Source: Thelonectria olida (lineage: Eukaryota > Ascomycota > Sordariomycetes > Hypocreales > Nectriaceae). From it: a stretch of DNA of 64,000 nucleotides. The translations under genes and the position numbers were made by a program. The notes below the pieces were generated by a model that saw nothing but the letters and a program-made list of their open reading frames with translations, searched no databases and was not told where the DNA came from. Shown one piece after another: positions 1-11,003 of the stretch (position 1 is its first letter; every line of letters begins with the position of its first letter). The stretch spans positions 1,282,565 to 1,346,564 of the forward strand of contig JAGPYM010000009.1 of NCBI GenBank assembly GCA_020736575.1, written 5' to 3'.

Positions 1-1
1 A

Positions 2-181
2 AGACCGACCATTATTCCGTGGGCATGGTCCGAGGAACAGCGCCAGCGGGTGATGATCCCGGGCCGGACCGGCGCTGACTTTCCTGGTGAGAATGTGAGT
101 GGGCCAGGCTTCAACGCAGGTCGTCGTGGCCAGGGGTCTGACGAGTCTGACGTAGGTGCCCGGCAAGCCAGCAGGTTCTGA
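2..181 (+). CDS. 3' end of an off-window gene (partial, hypothetical)
   Basis: An open frame enters from the left edge and stops at TGA 179-181, giving about 59 residues. It begins RPTIIPWAWSEEQ and ends GARQASRF. The text is rich in Gly, Arg and Asp (GRTGADFPGE, FNAGRRGQGSDE), which looks like a soluble or disordered C-terminal tail. A GTGAG at about position 87 and a CAG at about 109 could instead bound a short intron. I do not recognise the family. The frame could also be chance, since only 60 codons are visible. Confidence 0.35.
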   Translation, partial: RPTIIPWAWSEEQRQRVMIPGRTGADFPGENVSGPGFNAGRRGQGSDESDVGARQASRF

Positions 182-397
182 GATATTCTAGACGCATGAT
201 GGAATGAAGTCCCAGGACTAGGGAACAGTCCATCACCTCCATGAGAACGATATGCACATACAAATACATGGTACACCTCAATACAACATCCTGGAGGTAT
301 GTGGCATGCCTATCAGCGCGCAAGCGAGGCTGGTTTTCATGCCGTGGAGTCTGGATAATGATCAAAAGCCGAATCGTCCCAACGCCAGTGTCTGTAT

Positions 398-2914
398 TCA
401 CTCTATCCCTGCGAAACCTAGCTGGTCAATCTGCCATCCGTCCAAAAAGTCAAACCCAAGAATATCCCCGTACAAGGAGGGATGTTCCCCTTGTCCAATC
501 TGGGAACAGACCATGCTGAAGTCAGTGTGTGGTGACGCGTGCGTTTCGTTTAAACTATGCTGGTCTGACGGTGATTGACAGGAGGTTGGTTCAGTATTGT
601 TCAGCGGGACTGGGCAAAGATTCTTCTTCGAAAGCACCGCCTCAAACGCAGGCAGGGCTCGTTTTATGGCGGGAATTTCCCTGCCTTCGTTAAGAACTAA
701 CATTGTCTGATTGATAGATATTCGAGCCATGGCACGGACAAGGTCCGTTTCTGAAGGATCCAGGGCAGATTCAATATGAAGCGCCAGTAATGCTGGCATT
801 GTTGTTATACTAGAAAAACCGGTGTCAGAGACCTTTCAAGCAAAGAAAAGATCGAACAGCAGATTGTGCATACAAGTTTATGGGGAATTTTCGGAGCGTG
901 TCGTTTGCCAACACTCTCTTTGCAATAGTATCCATCTCAAGGATGGCTGACCGAAGCCTTTGTTTTGCCCACCCACTCCAGCTGGCGTCTTGGGAATACC
1001 GACGGTGGCGTCGGATGAGACGGCACATGATGGACTCGAACCGATAGCTTGTCGCGAGTGCTTCTGGGTAGTATATGTCACCATTGTGAAATGGGTCGCC
1101 AATTTGCATCTTATCGGCGAGGGACATGCGCCACGCGTCGAGTGGGCGTATCAACTGACATGGATCTTGCTGCAGTCCCTGTGTGACGGCTGACAGGCAC
1201 TGTCCTGCTGTTCCCGGTGTTACCCTAGCTTGTTCAGACGAACAGGTGATTTATAGAACCTACAGATTTGGGCCAGTTCGCATTGCGCAATGAAGGAAGC
1301 TTTCTGCTGATGTGATATCGGAGAAAGTAAGCCAAACCCCTCGGAGACGTCCTCGGCTTCCCAGTCATCCTCAGTAATGGGCTTTATACGAGGTGCGCTT
1401 TCAAGGAACCGCACATTAAGCGTGTTGACAAAGGACTGAAAGACATCCCGATTCTGTCGGTAGGGAGTGTCAGTACTAAGATATCGTTTCAAGGTAGGGA
1501 GTGTTGTAGCGTACGCAAAGAACCCACCAGATTCTCTTATAAAGCTTGACGAATCTGCAAGGTCCGTCACCTCGCGTACACCTGTTGCTGTTTAGTTGGT
1601 CGCCAACTAATATTGGTGTCTCGGAGAACCCACGCGCTGCGTATGTTTAGTTTCACCGCAAGGCGAATAGAATTGGTGTACCAATATTGGAAGTCCCTGT
1701 CGGTGGGATGATCGAGAAGGATTGAGCCCAAGATGATGCATCCTTGCAACATGGATAGAGGATCGCTCTCATAGTGAAAGTCGTGGAGAGTATTAGCCTT
1801 GGAGAAGAAGGATTCTTGCGCAGCCGAACGGCTTCCAAAGCCACATTCGGATATGACATCCATTGGTACGTAGAGAGTTGCAGCTGCCATTATAGCGCGC
1901 AACAAAAACAATGAGCAGTTACCCGATCGATAGCTTCGGATGAAGTCCACCCTTTCTATCACGGGAGAAAAGGGGTAGAGATATTCGAAGAAGGCCTTAA
2001 GAAAGGTGTCTCTAATAGGCCATCAGCGGGTGCTCTGTGAAGACTTGCTAAGCATCCGTATCTTACAAGTGATGGGGAGGAGGCAGCTTGAACACTCCTT
2101 TTTTAGCAAGGTACTCCTCGTCGATATCGTCCAGCTGAGGTGGTTTATTCCAAGGCCGGGCTTGGGGAGTCAGAGCGTTGTCCGGCTTTGAGCTAAAGGG
2201 GGTATTACTGGCGGTGCCATGTGGCTGATCCGTCGCGGTGTCGCTATCATTGACAGCGTCGTGCAAGATGTTGAGGTACTGTAGGTCGGCCTGGTCAGGT
2301 CGGGGCTGACCTGGGTCCTCGCAGTCCGTAAGGTCAGGGCTCTCGTGGAGTTGAGAGGAACCAACGACTTCATGCGGTTTGTCTGCACGTCTCGGATGGC
2401 TGCTGTTGGTTGTGTGACCCGAGCCTCCGGGGGTACCTGCTACGGTCTGTCGGCCTCGGAGATGTTGATCAGACTACGTTCACCAGAGTGAGCATTGGGA
2501 GTGCGAGGGTAGACGTAGACGACGGAAGAGCAGACGAAAAAAGGAATAGGACGGAACGAATGAACTTATTCACTTACAGGTGCATGACTTCTTGACCTCC
2601 CAGACTCGTTTGAAGCTGGCAAGGGACGTACCGTTCTGAGATAGTCCGTAAGCATTCGACCGAGCTCTCTCCCATTCGAAGACGGGAATAACTCACCTTT
2701 TGCGGCGCTTGCGGGCCGACAGGACGCAACTTTCGGGACATTGTCGACTGCTGCAGCTACTACAAGGCAGTCCAACCACAGACGCGTTGCACTTCACCTT
2801 GCGTGCACGACAAGGAACACATGCCTTGCTCGGCTTTCCTCGATGAGTGGGTACATCCGGTTGCGAGGATGGCGTTAGCTCGGTCGGATAATCCATTGGA
2901 GAGGGCTTTTCCAT
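398..2914 (-). CDS. Zn(II)2Cys6 fungal transcription factor, similar to cutinase transcription factor 1 / Far-type (multi-exon)
   Basis: Sequence-specific DNA-binding regulator, expected in the nucleus. Exon 1 (2914 to about 2697) encodes a binuclear zinc cluster at residues 32-63, ACVPCRARKVKC followed by LPCSSC and CPESC (spacing CX2CX6CX8CX2CX8C), then a basic run SARKRRKR that ends at a GTGAG donor. Exon 2 (about 2500-2060) carries DIDEEYLAKKGVFKLPPP, and the next exon begins KAFFEYLYPFSPVIERVDF. That junction is typical of the fungal-specific transcription factor domain (Fungal_trans). The later frames at 1962-1567, 1570-1220, 1154-825 and 799-398 continue the regulatory domain and the C-terminus. 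At least five introns are needed. The first ATG in the open frame is at 3019; I prefer 2914 because it directly precedes the conserved region. The zinc cluster plus VVGLPCSSC resembles Ctf1/FarA-type regulators of lipid and cutin breakdown, but that specific role is inference. Confidence 0.75.
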
Positions 2915-3019
2915 CCGTCTCACCGAGATGATTGAGTATCGGAGTTTGAACACAACACATCGTTGTGAAGTGGAGTTTGGGGGGATTCTTATGTTTCCCG
3001 CGGGGTTTCGGCATTTCAT

Positions 3020-4007
3020 GCTCCGGGTCCGGGAATATGGATAATGCCGAAACCCATGCCAAGTGGATCTTGAGGCCGAGTGCAGGCGGATGTTACTTAG
3101 TCAGCATCTTGGAGGATTTGGAATGATGGACAGCATGGCAACGGGGGTCCATGTCCTGTTGACACCGAGTGCAGCACACATGGGTGAAGTTAGCAACGAA
3201 GCCGAGTCAAATGGGCAATGCCTGCACCCGATAGAAACATGGGTGGGAAGTGTGAATCCTTCCATGTGTGGAGCTGCAAGTCAGAAGTGGACTTTTCCGG
3301 CCTCGAGAAGATAGAGTCAGAATAGTACTCTCGCTCTTGCTCCATGTATTAGAGCAAAGCGAGGAATGTGTTACATAATTTCTAGACGTCCACATCTGTA
3401 CATGAATTCGACGTAACTGTATCTGTTGGTTGCAAGCAAGAGAAGATCAAGCCGGTGAGCCAGCCCGAGCCTTATAAGTTGAGCCTCTCGAGGTTGAAGC
3501 CCACCTTAAGTACGTACGCAACCTCCGATTCATCGATTGATGCTGTGCCTAGATGTCTAATGTTAAACCTATGACTGAATTCAATCATCGCTTATGGCTT
3601 GTGCTAAGTTTCTTCAGTTGCGTTCAACTTGTTACTATGATAGCAAGTTAGGCCTCAATTCTCTCCGAGTCACCCTCCCTTAGATCCCAACCGCACAATG
3701 ACTCCCCTGGTTTGCATTCTTTCATCAATGGTCTGACCCCTTGCCGTTCAGCCGAGCGCCGGAAGGATCCAAGAGACCGAGTTGTTAGTTCAGTGAAACG
3801 ATCATCTCGAAGAAAACTCCGCGGGTCTATCGGTCCCAAGGCCGAGCCCAAACTCCGAAGAACAAATCCCGACACCAGGTCATTTTACGTCCAGCCTAGG
3901 CATTAGGGGTCGGTCTCCTTGATCTCGATTAAATAAATAAATAGCTAAAGTAGTAATCGCATCTTCATCTTATCAATCTGCTAGACAATCGATCTTTACA
4001 AGCAGCC
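3020..4007. other. Divergent intergenic region, no gene seen
   Basis: About 1 kb between the divergent transcription factor and the MFS transporter. Only short ORFs without family resemblance occur. A T/A-rich stretch (AAATAAATAAATAG, about 3931-3944) lies 65-75 bp before the transporter ATG and may be core promoter or 5'UTR. Confidence 0.5.
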
Positions 4008-5798
4008 ATGGCTATCCCTCCTCGTCCAACCTCCTCTTCCTCCTCAACGAATACCGCCAATGATACCATCCAAACGAAGCAAGTGACGGGTTTCAATCCT
4101 TTCCAATGGATCAGCACTTTTCTTCATTCCCGCGTTGGCAAAGCCGGGATCCTCGACCACAAGTACGCAGGCAACGGAACAGCTACCTCCCCGTTTCTTG
4201 TCGGGTTTCTGCCAAACGACCCTCAGGATGCCGTGGCCTTCTCAACGAGTAGGAAATGGATGATCACCGCTCTCCAGGCGGTGGCAACCTTGGCCGTGAC
4301 TTTCGCGAGTTCGGCATACTCGGGCGGCATAAAAGAAATAATTCGCACTTTCGGTGTATCTCAAGAAGTGGCCACGGTTGGTGTGTCGCTTTTCGTCTTG
4401 GGCTTTGCCATTGGGCCACTGCTCTGGGCCCCTCTCTCTGAGCTGTATGGGAGACAACGGATCTTCATACTCACTTACATGGCCGCGACAGCCTTTAACG
4501 CCGGAGCTGCTGGTGCACACTCCATGCCAGCCCTCCTAGTCCTTCGCTTCTTCGCTGGTGCCTTCGGTTCATCGCCTCTCACAAACGCCGGAGGGGTCAT
4601 CGCAGATATGTTCAACAAGTCTGAGCGTGGATTCGCTACGAGTATTTTTGCTATGGCTCCATTCCTAGGGCCAGCCATCGGTAAGATTGCTCTCCAACTG
4701 GCATTCTGCAGGCCGGCTAATTGGCATACTAGGACCGATTGTGGGCGGCTTTCTTGGCGAGACGGAGGGTTGGCGCTGGCTTCACGGCCTGATGGCTATC
4801 TTTACTGGCTCTCTTTGGATTCTGACTACACTACTAGTTCCAGAGACATACGCCCCCTTCATCCTCCGTCGTCGTGCCCGGATGCTCTCCAAGATGACAG
4901 GCAAGGTGTACATCTCGACTCTTGATGCTGGTCAGCCACCAAAGTCACTCTTCCACCAACTCAAGATGGCACTTACTCGGCCATGGGTCCTGTTGTTCAA
5001 GGAGCCTATTATCTTACTGACTTCTCTGTACATCTCCATTATTTACGGAACATTGTACATGTGCTTTGCAGCCTTTCCCATAGTCTTTCAGACCGGACGA
5101 GGCTGGAGTCCAGGGATCGGCGGACTGGCCTTTACTGGAGTTGCAATCGGTGTGTTACTCGCTACATTGGGCTTCATTCTGGAGAACAAGCGTTACGCGC
5201 GCCTAGTAGCTGCCAAAGGCGACTTGATCGAGCCAGAGGCCAGACTCCCTCCCGCCATACTTGGGTCTGTTCTTATTCCTGTTGGGCTTTTTTGGTTCGC
5301 TTGGACTACCTTTCCAAGCGTTCACTGGGTTGTACCAATTATCGGCTCCGTTTCCTTTGCCTTTGGTCTCGTGTTGGTTTTCATGTCCCTCTTGAACTAC
5401 CTCATTGACTCTTGTAAGTCCCATTGATTGCCAACGCGTTCCATTCCGCTTACATACCTTGAATAGACGTTGTCTTTGCCGCTTCTGTGCTCGCCGCCAA
5501 CTCAGTCCTACGGTCCTTATTCGGCGCCGCATTTCCCTTGTTTACACGACAAATGTATGCAAAGCTTGGGAACCAGTGGGCAGGCTCTATTCCAGCTTTC
5601 TTAGCCCTTGCCTGCGTACCTTTCCCTTTGTTATTCTTCAAGTACGGGGCTCGGATACGGATGAAGTGCGAGTATGCATCTGAAGCGGCCAATGTGCTCC
5701 AAAGAATGCGCGCACAGCACGTCGCCGTCACCGAGGATGAGGCCGTGGTTGAAGCCGAGGAGGCCTGGAGGACACGATCGCAAAGCAACGCTTGCTAA
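4008..5798 (+). CDS. MFS multidrug/polyamine-type transporter (DHA1 family, 12 TM)
   Basis: Drug:H+ antiporter of the plasma membrane. Three exons fit perfectly: 4008-4680, 4733-5413 and 5467-5798. The 52-bp and 53-bp introns have GTAAG donors, and the first has CTAAT before its acceptor. The joined 561-residue protein reads [22 protein letters not shown] across the first junction and [16 protein letters not shown] across the second, both hallmarks of this family. The signature LSELYGRQR lies after TM2, and [16 protein letters not shown] precedes the last two helices. The N-terminal ~80 residues are cytosolic and Ser/Thr-rich. Length is normal for fluconazole- or cycloheximide-resistance exporters (Flr1/Mdr type). 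The substrate cannot be told from sequence. It is divergent from the zinc-cluster factor, so co-regulation is possible but unproven. Confidence 0.9.
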
Positions 5799-5999
5799 TA
5801 ATCCGCGGCAATTGTAGACATTGTATACTAACTTTAGAAGGAGAGTTTGAACAAAGCTCTTAGAAAATGTAGAATAGACGATGGTATAGACATAATAAAA
5901 ACTCTCTACTAACAAATGCGATACAATTCGATACTACAATCATGTCACGCACTGTTGATGTTGATGTTCAAGACCCTTCATAACCGACTGGTAGTCTGA

Positions 6000-8476
6000 C
6001 TAGCTTCGAATGCCCCTTTCCTTGAGATATTCGCCGTCCTTGTGACCATGTGTCTTCTCGATGTACGTCTCAAACTCGTTCACTACTCGAATCGTCTGAT
6101 CAAGATGCACGCACCCCATCGGTTTGTTTTGAAACTGAGCCAACTGCCTGGCCGACGTGATTGCATTTCGGATCTGACGCCCGTTGAGCTTCTCTTGAGC
6201 CAATACTTTGAGGTTGTCACTGAGCTCTGCCATGTTGATCTTTTCTCCGTTGTCGAGCTCGATGATGCCATCCTCCGCTGAGTTGGGATCCTTGCGTTGT
6301 TTTACTAGAAGTCGGAAGAAGTTATTCCAGACGCTTATGCGCCCTTTTTCATCGATGGGAGGATAGTGGATTGCAAGCTGCACGCGTGACTTGAAAGCTT
6401 CGTCAAAGGTCCCGACTATTGTTGTGTCAGTATGTTGTATGCGGCGAAGCTAAGAAACTCCTCTGGGCAGGTAGACCATACTTCGATTAGATGTCAGTAT
6501 GAGAATACCCTCGTAGTATTCAAGAACTCGAAGGAAAACGGACACCAAGGCGTTTCGCTGAAGATCGTTCTTCTCACGCTCTTCAAGGAACACATCGGCT
6601 TCATCTAATAAGATAACTAAGTCAAGGCTGTCAGTTAGCTTCCCACGGTTGCTTACAAAGATATACGGACCGGCTTTCCAGGTGGTTCCAATGTAGAAAA
6701 CAGATTCCAGGTACTTTTCCACACTTTCAGGATCAGTTCCGATGTCACCGCAAGTTACGCGATATAACGGCCTCTCAGTCAACTCTGCTACGCTCTCAGC
6801 CGTCAGTGTCTTGCCGGTCCCTGGTCCACCGTGAAGTAGGACGATGAGGCCCTTTCCTTTGCCTTCGATTACATCAGGCGACATGTTTGACGATATGTGA
6901 ACTTGCACCATGGCTTCGATTAGATCTTTCTTGTGCTGATCCAAGACGAGTTTTCTGAATGCGTCCTTCTGCCACTCAACAGGGTGGAGGTGCTTGACCA
7001 GAAGGCTTCCTGTGAAAGAAGCTGTTAGTGTCGAATCGCGTATTTCTCGCTTTGATGAGGCCGAAATACTCACTCCACTTCTTGTCATGAAGCCCAAACC
7101 CATGTATCCTAGGTGGAAGGAGCAAGAGGAAGGGGTCGTCTGGTGGCTCATCTCGGCCCAAGAGCGTCTCGGGTAGATCGTCCGATTGGCCTTGTCGGCG
7201 AATTTCATTGTCCCCGTCGGTCTGGTGCACCTCGCGGTAGCCCTCGTAATCGAGCATATACCTCGCATTAGACTATGGGAGTTAGCAACCCCAAAACATT
7301 TTCAAGTCCGGCGGTGTGAAACCATACAACTTGAATCTCGAATGCGGCTTTGGGCGCATCATAACCCATGAGACATCTCGTCCGGCATTCCCAAACCATC
7401 CGTCCCCTGTCTCTAAGCTCCTTCTCTAACTCTCCACTTGTATTGAACAACAATGGGTAAACGTCCAGCGAGTCGATAGGAATGGCTTCACTGTCGGTTT
7501 TTGGCCATTTAACTGTTAAATGCTGAGTCTCTTTGTGGAATTGCCCGTCAAACGTCCAGTGATAGCCTTGTAAGTTGAAGGAAGAAGACTGATTGAGAGG
7601 ACCGAATGTGAGAACGAAGGCACGAGGCTCACCATCCTCGATTCGCACGACGACATCTCCAACCTTGAAAAGTTTAGCCAAGTGTTGTTTAGTTACGAGG
7701 CCGCTCGAGAACCAATCCATCGCCTCGTCGTATTCCTCTTCAGAGGACTGCTTGATGTGGGCGGCCAACTGATCAACTCGTTCGCAATCGCTGGAATCGA
7801 GAATCTCCTCCGCTAAGGTTCTAAGCCGCTGCAGATTGGGCCATAATTGCAAATATGGTGGAACGAGACGATGCTCCCAATCACGGAAAGTCTGGTCATG
7901 GAGCGCCAAATTATCCATAGCCCTCTTCAACGCGGGTGAGGGGATGACCGACTCCTTTGAAGCGTTGGGGATATCGGAATCCCGAGGGAGAATGTAGAAA
8001 TATGGGCGAGCCTTTGTAGGTATTTCCGGATGCCTTGGTCGAGGAAGTTTCACGAACGACGGGCCGATCAGGTTATGGAAGTATACGCAATGATATTCCC
8101 GCTTGATTATCAGATTCGCATCGTCATAACTCTCAAAATAGTCCTGGACATGACCTGGAAGTCTTTCTTTGCCTCTTAAAGCGCTCGCATGACTATCTCC
8201 TTCGAAGAGGCGCGGCGGATCGAGATATGTAGCAACCTGGGCATGTTCTTCATGCCCAATGACATTAAGCCCACACGCCACAGTGTGGACGAGTAAGGAT
8301 CCCGGTGTTGAAGAGAAGTCGCCCACGATAAAGCCTGTGTATTCTGTCTCTCCATGCGCTGGGCTGGCAACGCTTTCGTCTTGCGAGCTCTCGGGCTCCG
8401 TAGCTGGGGAACGGAGGCGTTGTCGCTTTCGACCCATAGAGTTGTTGGAAGGGCTATGGTGTTTGGCGGAGTCCAT
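6000..8476 (-). CDS. AAA+ ATPase with N-terminal DUF7025-like domain
   Basis: ATP-driven remodelling enzyme of a family common in filamentous fungi; the target is unknown. The N-terminal ~400 residues (8476-7310) form a DUF7025-like region (VKLPRPRHPEIPTKARPYF, then GDVVVRIEDGEPRAFVLTF). It is followed by RYMLDYEGYREVHQTD after a spliced intron. The ATPase core has Walker A HGGPGTGKTLTAES (about 6830), Walker B VILLDEADVFLEERE (about 6600) and sensor ILILTSNR (about 6480), then IGTFDEAFKSRVQLAIHYP and a lid domain with LNGRQIRNAITSARQLAQ. Splitting out a 54-bp GTCCGT intron gives the expected TWKAVILLDEAD, so the frame breaks are introns, not mutations. Four introns are inferred. The start is ATG 8476 (MDSAKHH). 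The gene looks intact. Confidence 0.87.
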
Positions 8477-9322
8477 TGTAGTCTTGATAAGCCCTGGCGA
8501 TCTCAAAGCTTTTGGTACAACCCGAGCTGGACTGTCTGATCAGGACTGATTTCGGTGAACCTGGTTTGTGCCTCAGACGCGACCGAGGCGCCAAGGCGAA
8601 GGCTTGGTATGTGTCAAGATCAGACCGGCTAGCCGGAGGTCCGAACTCCCGGTCAGAGAGCCGTCTCAAGCACTGTAACAACCCCTCAGCTAGGGCCTCA
8701 CTGAACAGCTAGAAATAGGGCCCCAAGCCACTCGTTAGATCAAGGAAATCAAGAGCTTTCCAATGACTTCTTTTGCAACCTACTACTAAATGTGATAGTA
8801 TGGATGCTTTATGTTAGCAACATAGCCCCGCTTAGCTAAACACAGCAGTTTTCACAGGTATAAGCCGAACCCCGCTATGCAGGCAGAAGTGAAGAAGTGT
8901 TACTATATCAGAATCTGCTGCAATTGAATCGGGAATGATGTAGACTAGGTAGATTCTAGCCCGGACATTTGAATAGAAGAAATAATAAATCTTGGGCCCC
9001 AAAAGCGCCTAGGTGTCTATTCCAAGTTACCTAGACTTTCCTCCAAGAGGCCCTCGCGCTTTTTCACTCAACCCTCCTGACCCCAGTGCCTTCGGCGATG
9101 GTGATTCTCAGCGCAATTGCGCGGAGAATAGCCTTGAGGTACCTTGCACGCCCTGGCAGATCGTTCTTATGCTTTATCTAAGTATGTACTCAGTTATCCA
9201 TCTGGTCTTTGGGCCTGTAGCTTGTTATTCGTCCGTTAAGGGAGGGTCTTGGGGTTACTGTCCGATACATTTGAACGTTTACGATTGAATTACAATTTGA
9301 CATATTATTTCTTCAAAATTGC
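8477..9322. other. Intergenic region, no supported gene
   Basis: About 0.85 kb upstream of the AAA ATPase and downstream of the repeat protein. The frames at 8512-8712 and 9013-9288 lack ATG context, splice support or family resemblance. I see nothing else. Confidence 0.45.
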
Positions 9323-10366
9323 CTACAAAGACATAGTGATCCACTCCCACTCTTGTACGGACTCTTGAAGCCTGGGTCTCTTTTCGGTCGCCGTGTCTCT
9401 CTTTTCGGTCGCCGTGTGTCTCTTTTCGGTCGCCGTGTGTCTCTTTTTGGTCGCCATGTTGGGCTCATCAAGAGCAAGCCATCGCTTTTGGCGCATCTTG
9501 GTCAAATCGGTGCGGTCCTCTGAGATGGTGTAACTGATCTGCTGAAGAAGTGTGCTTTGTGAATTTGAGGACGGCGAGTTTTGCACTAATCCAGGAGGTT
9601 TCCTAGGAAGCTCTCTAAGAAGGTTTCCGTCCGAGTTTAGACTCCCATGACCCCAATTCTGTACGTAACGGTACGCCCCGTGAGAGTCGTCTTTGTGGCG
9701 GTCACCAGCATCCCCTTCTCCCAACTTGGCTCCTCGGGCAACCTTCTCTAAAGATTCCACGTTATCATTTATGGGCCGCGACGCGGGTGTTGTCGGGACT
9801 CTCGAGTTTCGTGCAAAGCGCTTCCATCGCTGGTCCCTGCTGGGCTGAGATGGTGGTCGCGGCTCAGTAACAGGCGCAAGACTTCTCGCAACATCAGCAC
9901 TCCGGTCGGCTCTGGGACGCTTAGATGTGGCGCTCTTCCCATTGCTGGTTTTACCGAGAAACAGCTCAGCCGCTTCTGACATTTTCCTCACCGGTTCTAA
10001 CATTTTCCTCACCGATTCTGACATTTTCCTCGTGGATTCTTCGGCCTCAGCTAGCAACGAGTCTTGACTCGCGAGGCGCTTGGGGGGCTGGTACTGCAAG
10101 TGCGGCGGCAAGGATCTTTTTCGAAGCTTCTCCCGCGAATCAGGAGGCAGAAATCGGATTGGATACGGCGAAATATTGTCATTTTCTGTCGTAGTGTGAT
10201 CTCGTGGGACGGGCGGGTTCGATCGTGACCGTAACGCTGCGTAGAGAGAGTCGGGGCTTTGAGGAGTGGGCGGTCCTGCACTTGCCAGCTGAGCCGGCTT
10301 GTCAAGAAGCCGTCGTCGAATGCTTCGCAGCTGCTTTGGGGTCGATATCGCTGACGTCGATTGCAT
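9323..10366 (-). CDS. Intrinsically disordered hypothetical protein with two heptad repeat arrays
   Basis: A single uninterrupted frame of 347 residues from ATG 10366 (MQSTSAISTPKQL), or a few codons longer with a non-ATG start. It is rich in Ser, Pro, Arg and Lys and has no transmembrane segment or recognised fold. Two internal repeats stand out: a central RKMSESVRKMLEPVRKMSEA built from three 21-bp units, and a C-terminal run of four heptads of the form (T/M)ATEKR(H/D/P). Both are charged and could form a short helix or coiled coil. The protein ends EWEWITMSL. No function can be assigned. Both arrays keep the frame open, which argues for a real gene, but no homologue comes to mind. Confidence 0.5.
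   Translation of the reverse strand: MQSTSAISTPKQLRSIRRRLLDKPAQLASAGPPTPQSPDSLYAALRSRSNPPVPRDHTTTENDNISPYPIRFLPPDSREKLRKRSLPPHLQYQPPKRLASQDSLLAEAEESTRKMSESVRKMLEPVRKMSEAAELFLGKTSNGKSATSKRPRADRSADVARSLAPVTEPRPPSQPSRDQRWKRFARNSRVPTTPASRPINDNVESLEKVARGAKLGEGDAGDRHKDDSHGAYRYVQNWGHGSLNSDGNLLRELPRKPPGLVQNSPSSNSQSTLLQQISYTISEDRTDLTKMRQKRWLALDEPNMATKKRHTATEKRHTATEKRDTATEKRPRLQESVQEWEWITMSL
9378..9461. repeat. 21-bp tandem repeat, 4 units
   Basis: Four adjacent 21-bp units starting at 9378, 9399, 9420 and 9441; the core is CTCTTTTCGGTCGCCGTGTGT. Units 2 and 3 are identical; unit 1 differs by one base and unit 4 by several. They encode the C-terminal heptads on the minus strand. Confidence 0.95.
9975..10037. 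repeat. 21-bp tandem repeat, 3 units (second array)
   Basis: Three 21-bp units starting at 9975, 9996 and 10017; the core is TTCTGACATTTTCCTCACCGG. They encode the RKMSE/P heptads on the minus strand in the same gene as the 9378 array. Confidence 0.9.
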
Positions 10367-10995
10367 GGTGACGTTCTGGCCGAATGACCTGGGTCTGTTG
10401 GTCACTGAGCTTTGGGAGTCGTAATACCATAGTCAGGTATGTCGTTGTGAGGCCGATAGTTATGGGTTGAGATTGCATGAGTAGCCTAACAGTCGTCGAA
10501 CCATGCGCGAGTCGCAATTATAGTGACTCGCTTGCTGATCCAGATTGCTTGAGGGCGGTCGTTGTCTGCCGGGTTGCGACTTGAGAGGTTGGTCACCTTG
10601 GAGGCTTCGGCTGACGCGAAGACCCAAAATGTGGGCAGTAACAGAGTCACGTGGGATCATGCAGGAAATGCACAAATGTTGGCTTGGCTACGCGTGACAA
10701 ACTCAGCCTCATCAGGCATTCTTGATGCTAGCCCAAGCAGCCCGGCTTGAATGCCCCTTACACGACCTGGGTACGATGTAGATCTGGCCATAAGCCAGCC
10801 ACCTTGGAGGGGAAAAAATCCAAATTTGAGTCCTCTTTTACTCCAGCTCCATTTTGAAACCAATCCGAGCCTAACCTTAGTTAGTTGTCGGAGCACGAAT
10901 GTTGTCAATTTCGACATCTGTCCAGCCTGTGGCGGTGCCTCAGTTCTCTTCGTGAGTCATCCAACAAATCTCTAGCAGCCCTGGGTACCTAACCT
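10367..10995. other. Intergenic / 5' region of the DUF7708 gene
   Basis: Lies between two divergent genes. It probably contains a first exon of the DUF7708 gene, because the coding frame of that gene is open back only to an acceptor-like CAG at about 11003, with an in-frame TAA just before it. I could not fix that exon. The frame at 10751-10975 is a weak candidate. Confidence 0.35.
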
Positions 10996-11003
10996 TGTCC
11001 CAG

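Noticed and set aside
6611..6670. Apparent insertion (GPYIFVSNRGKL...) in the AAA Walker B region
   Set aside because: It is an in-frame 54-bp intron; removing it restores the expected TWKAVILLDEAD.
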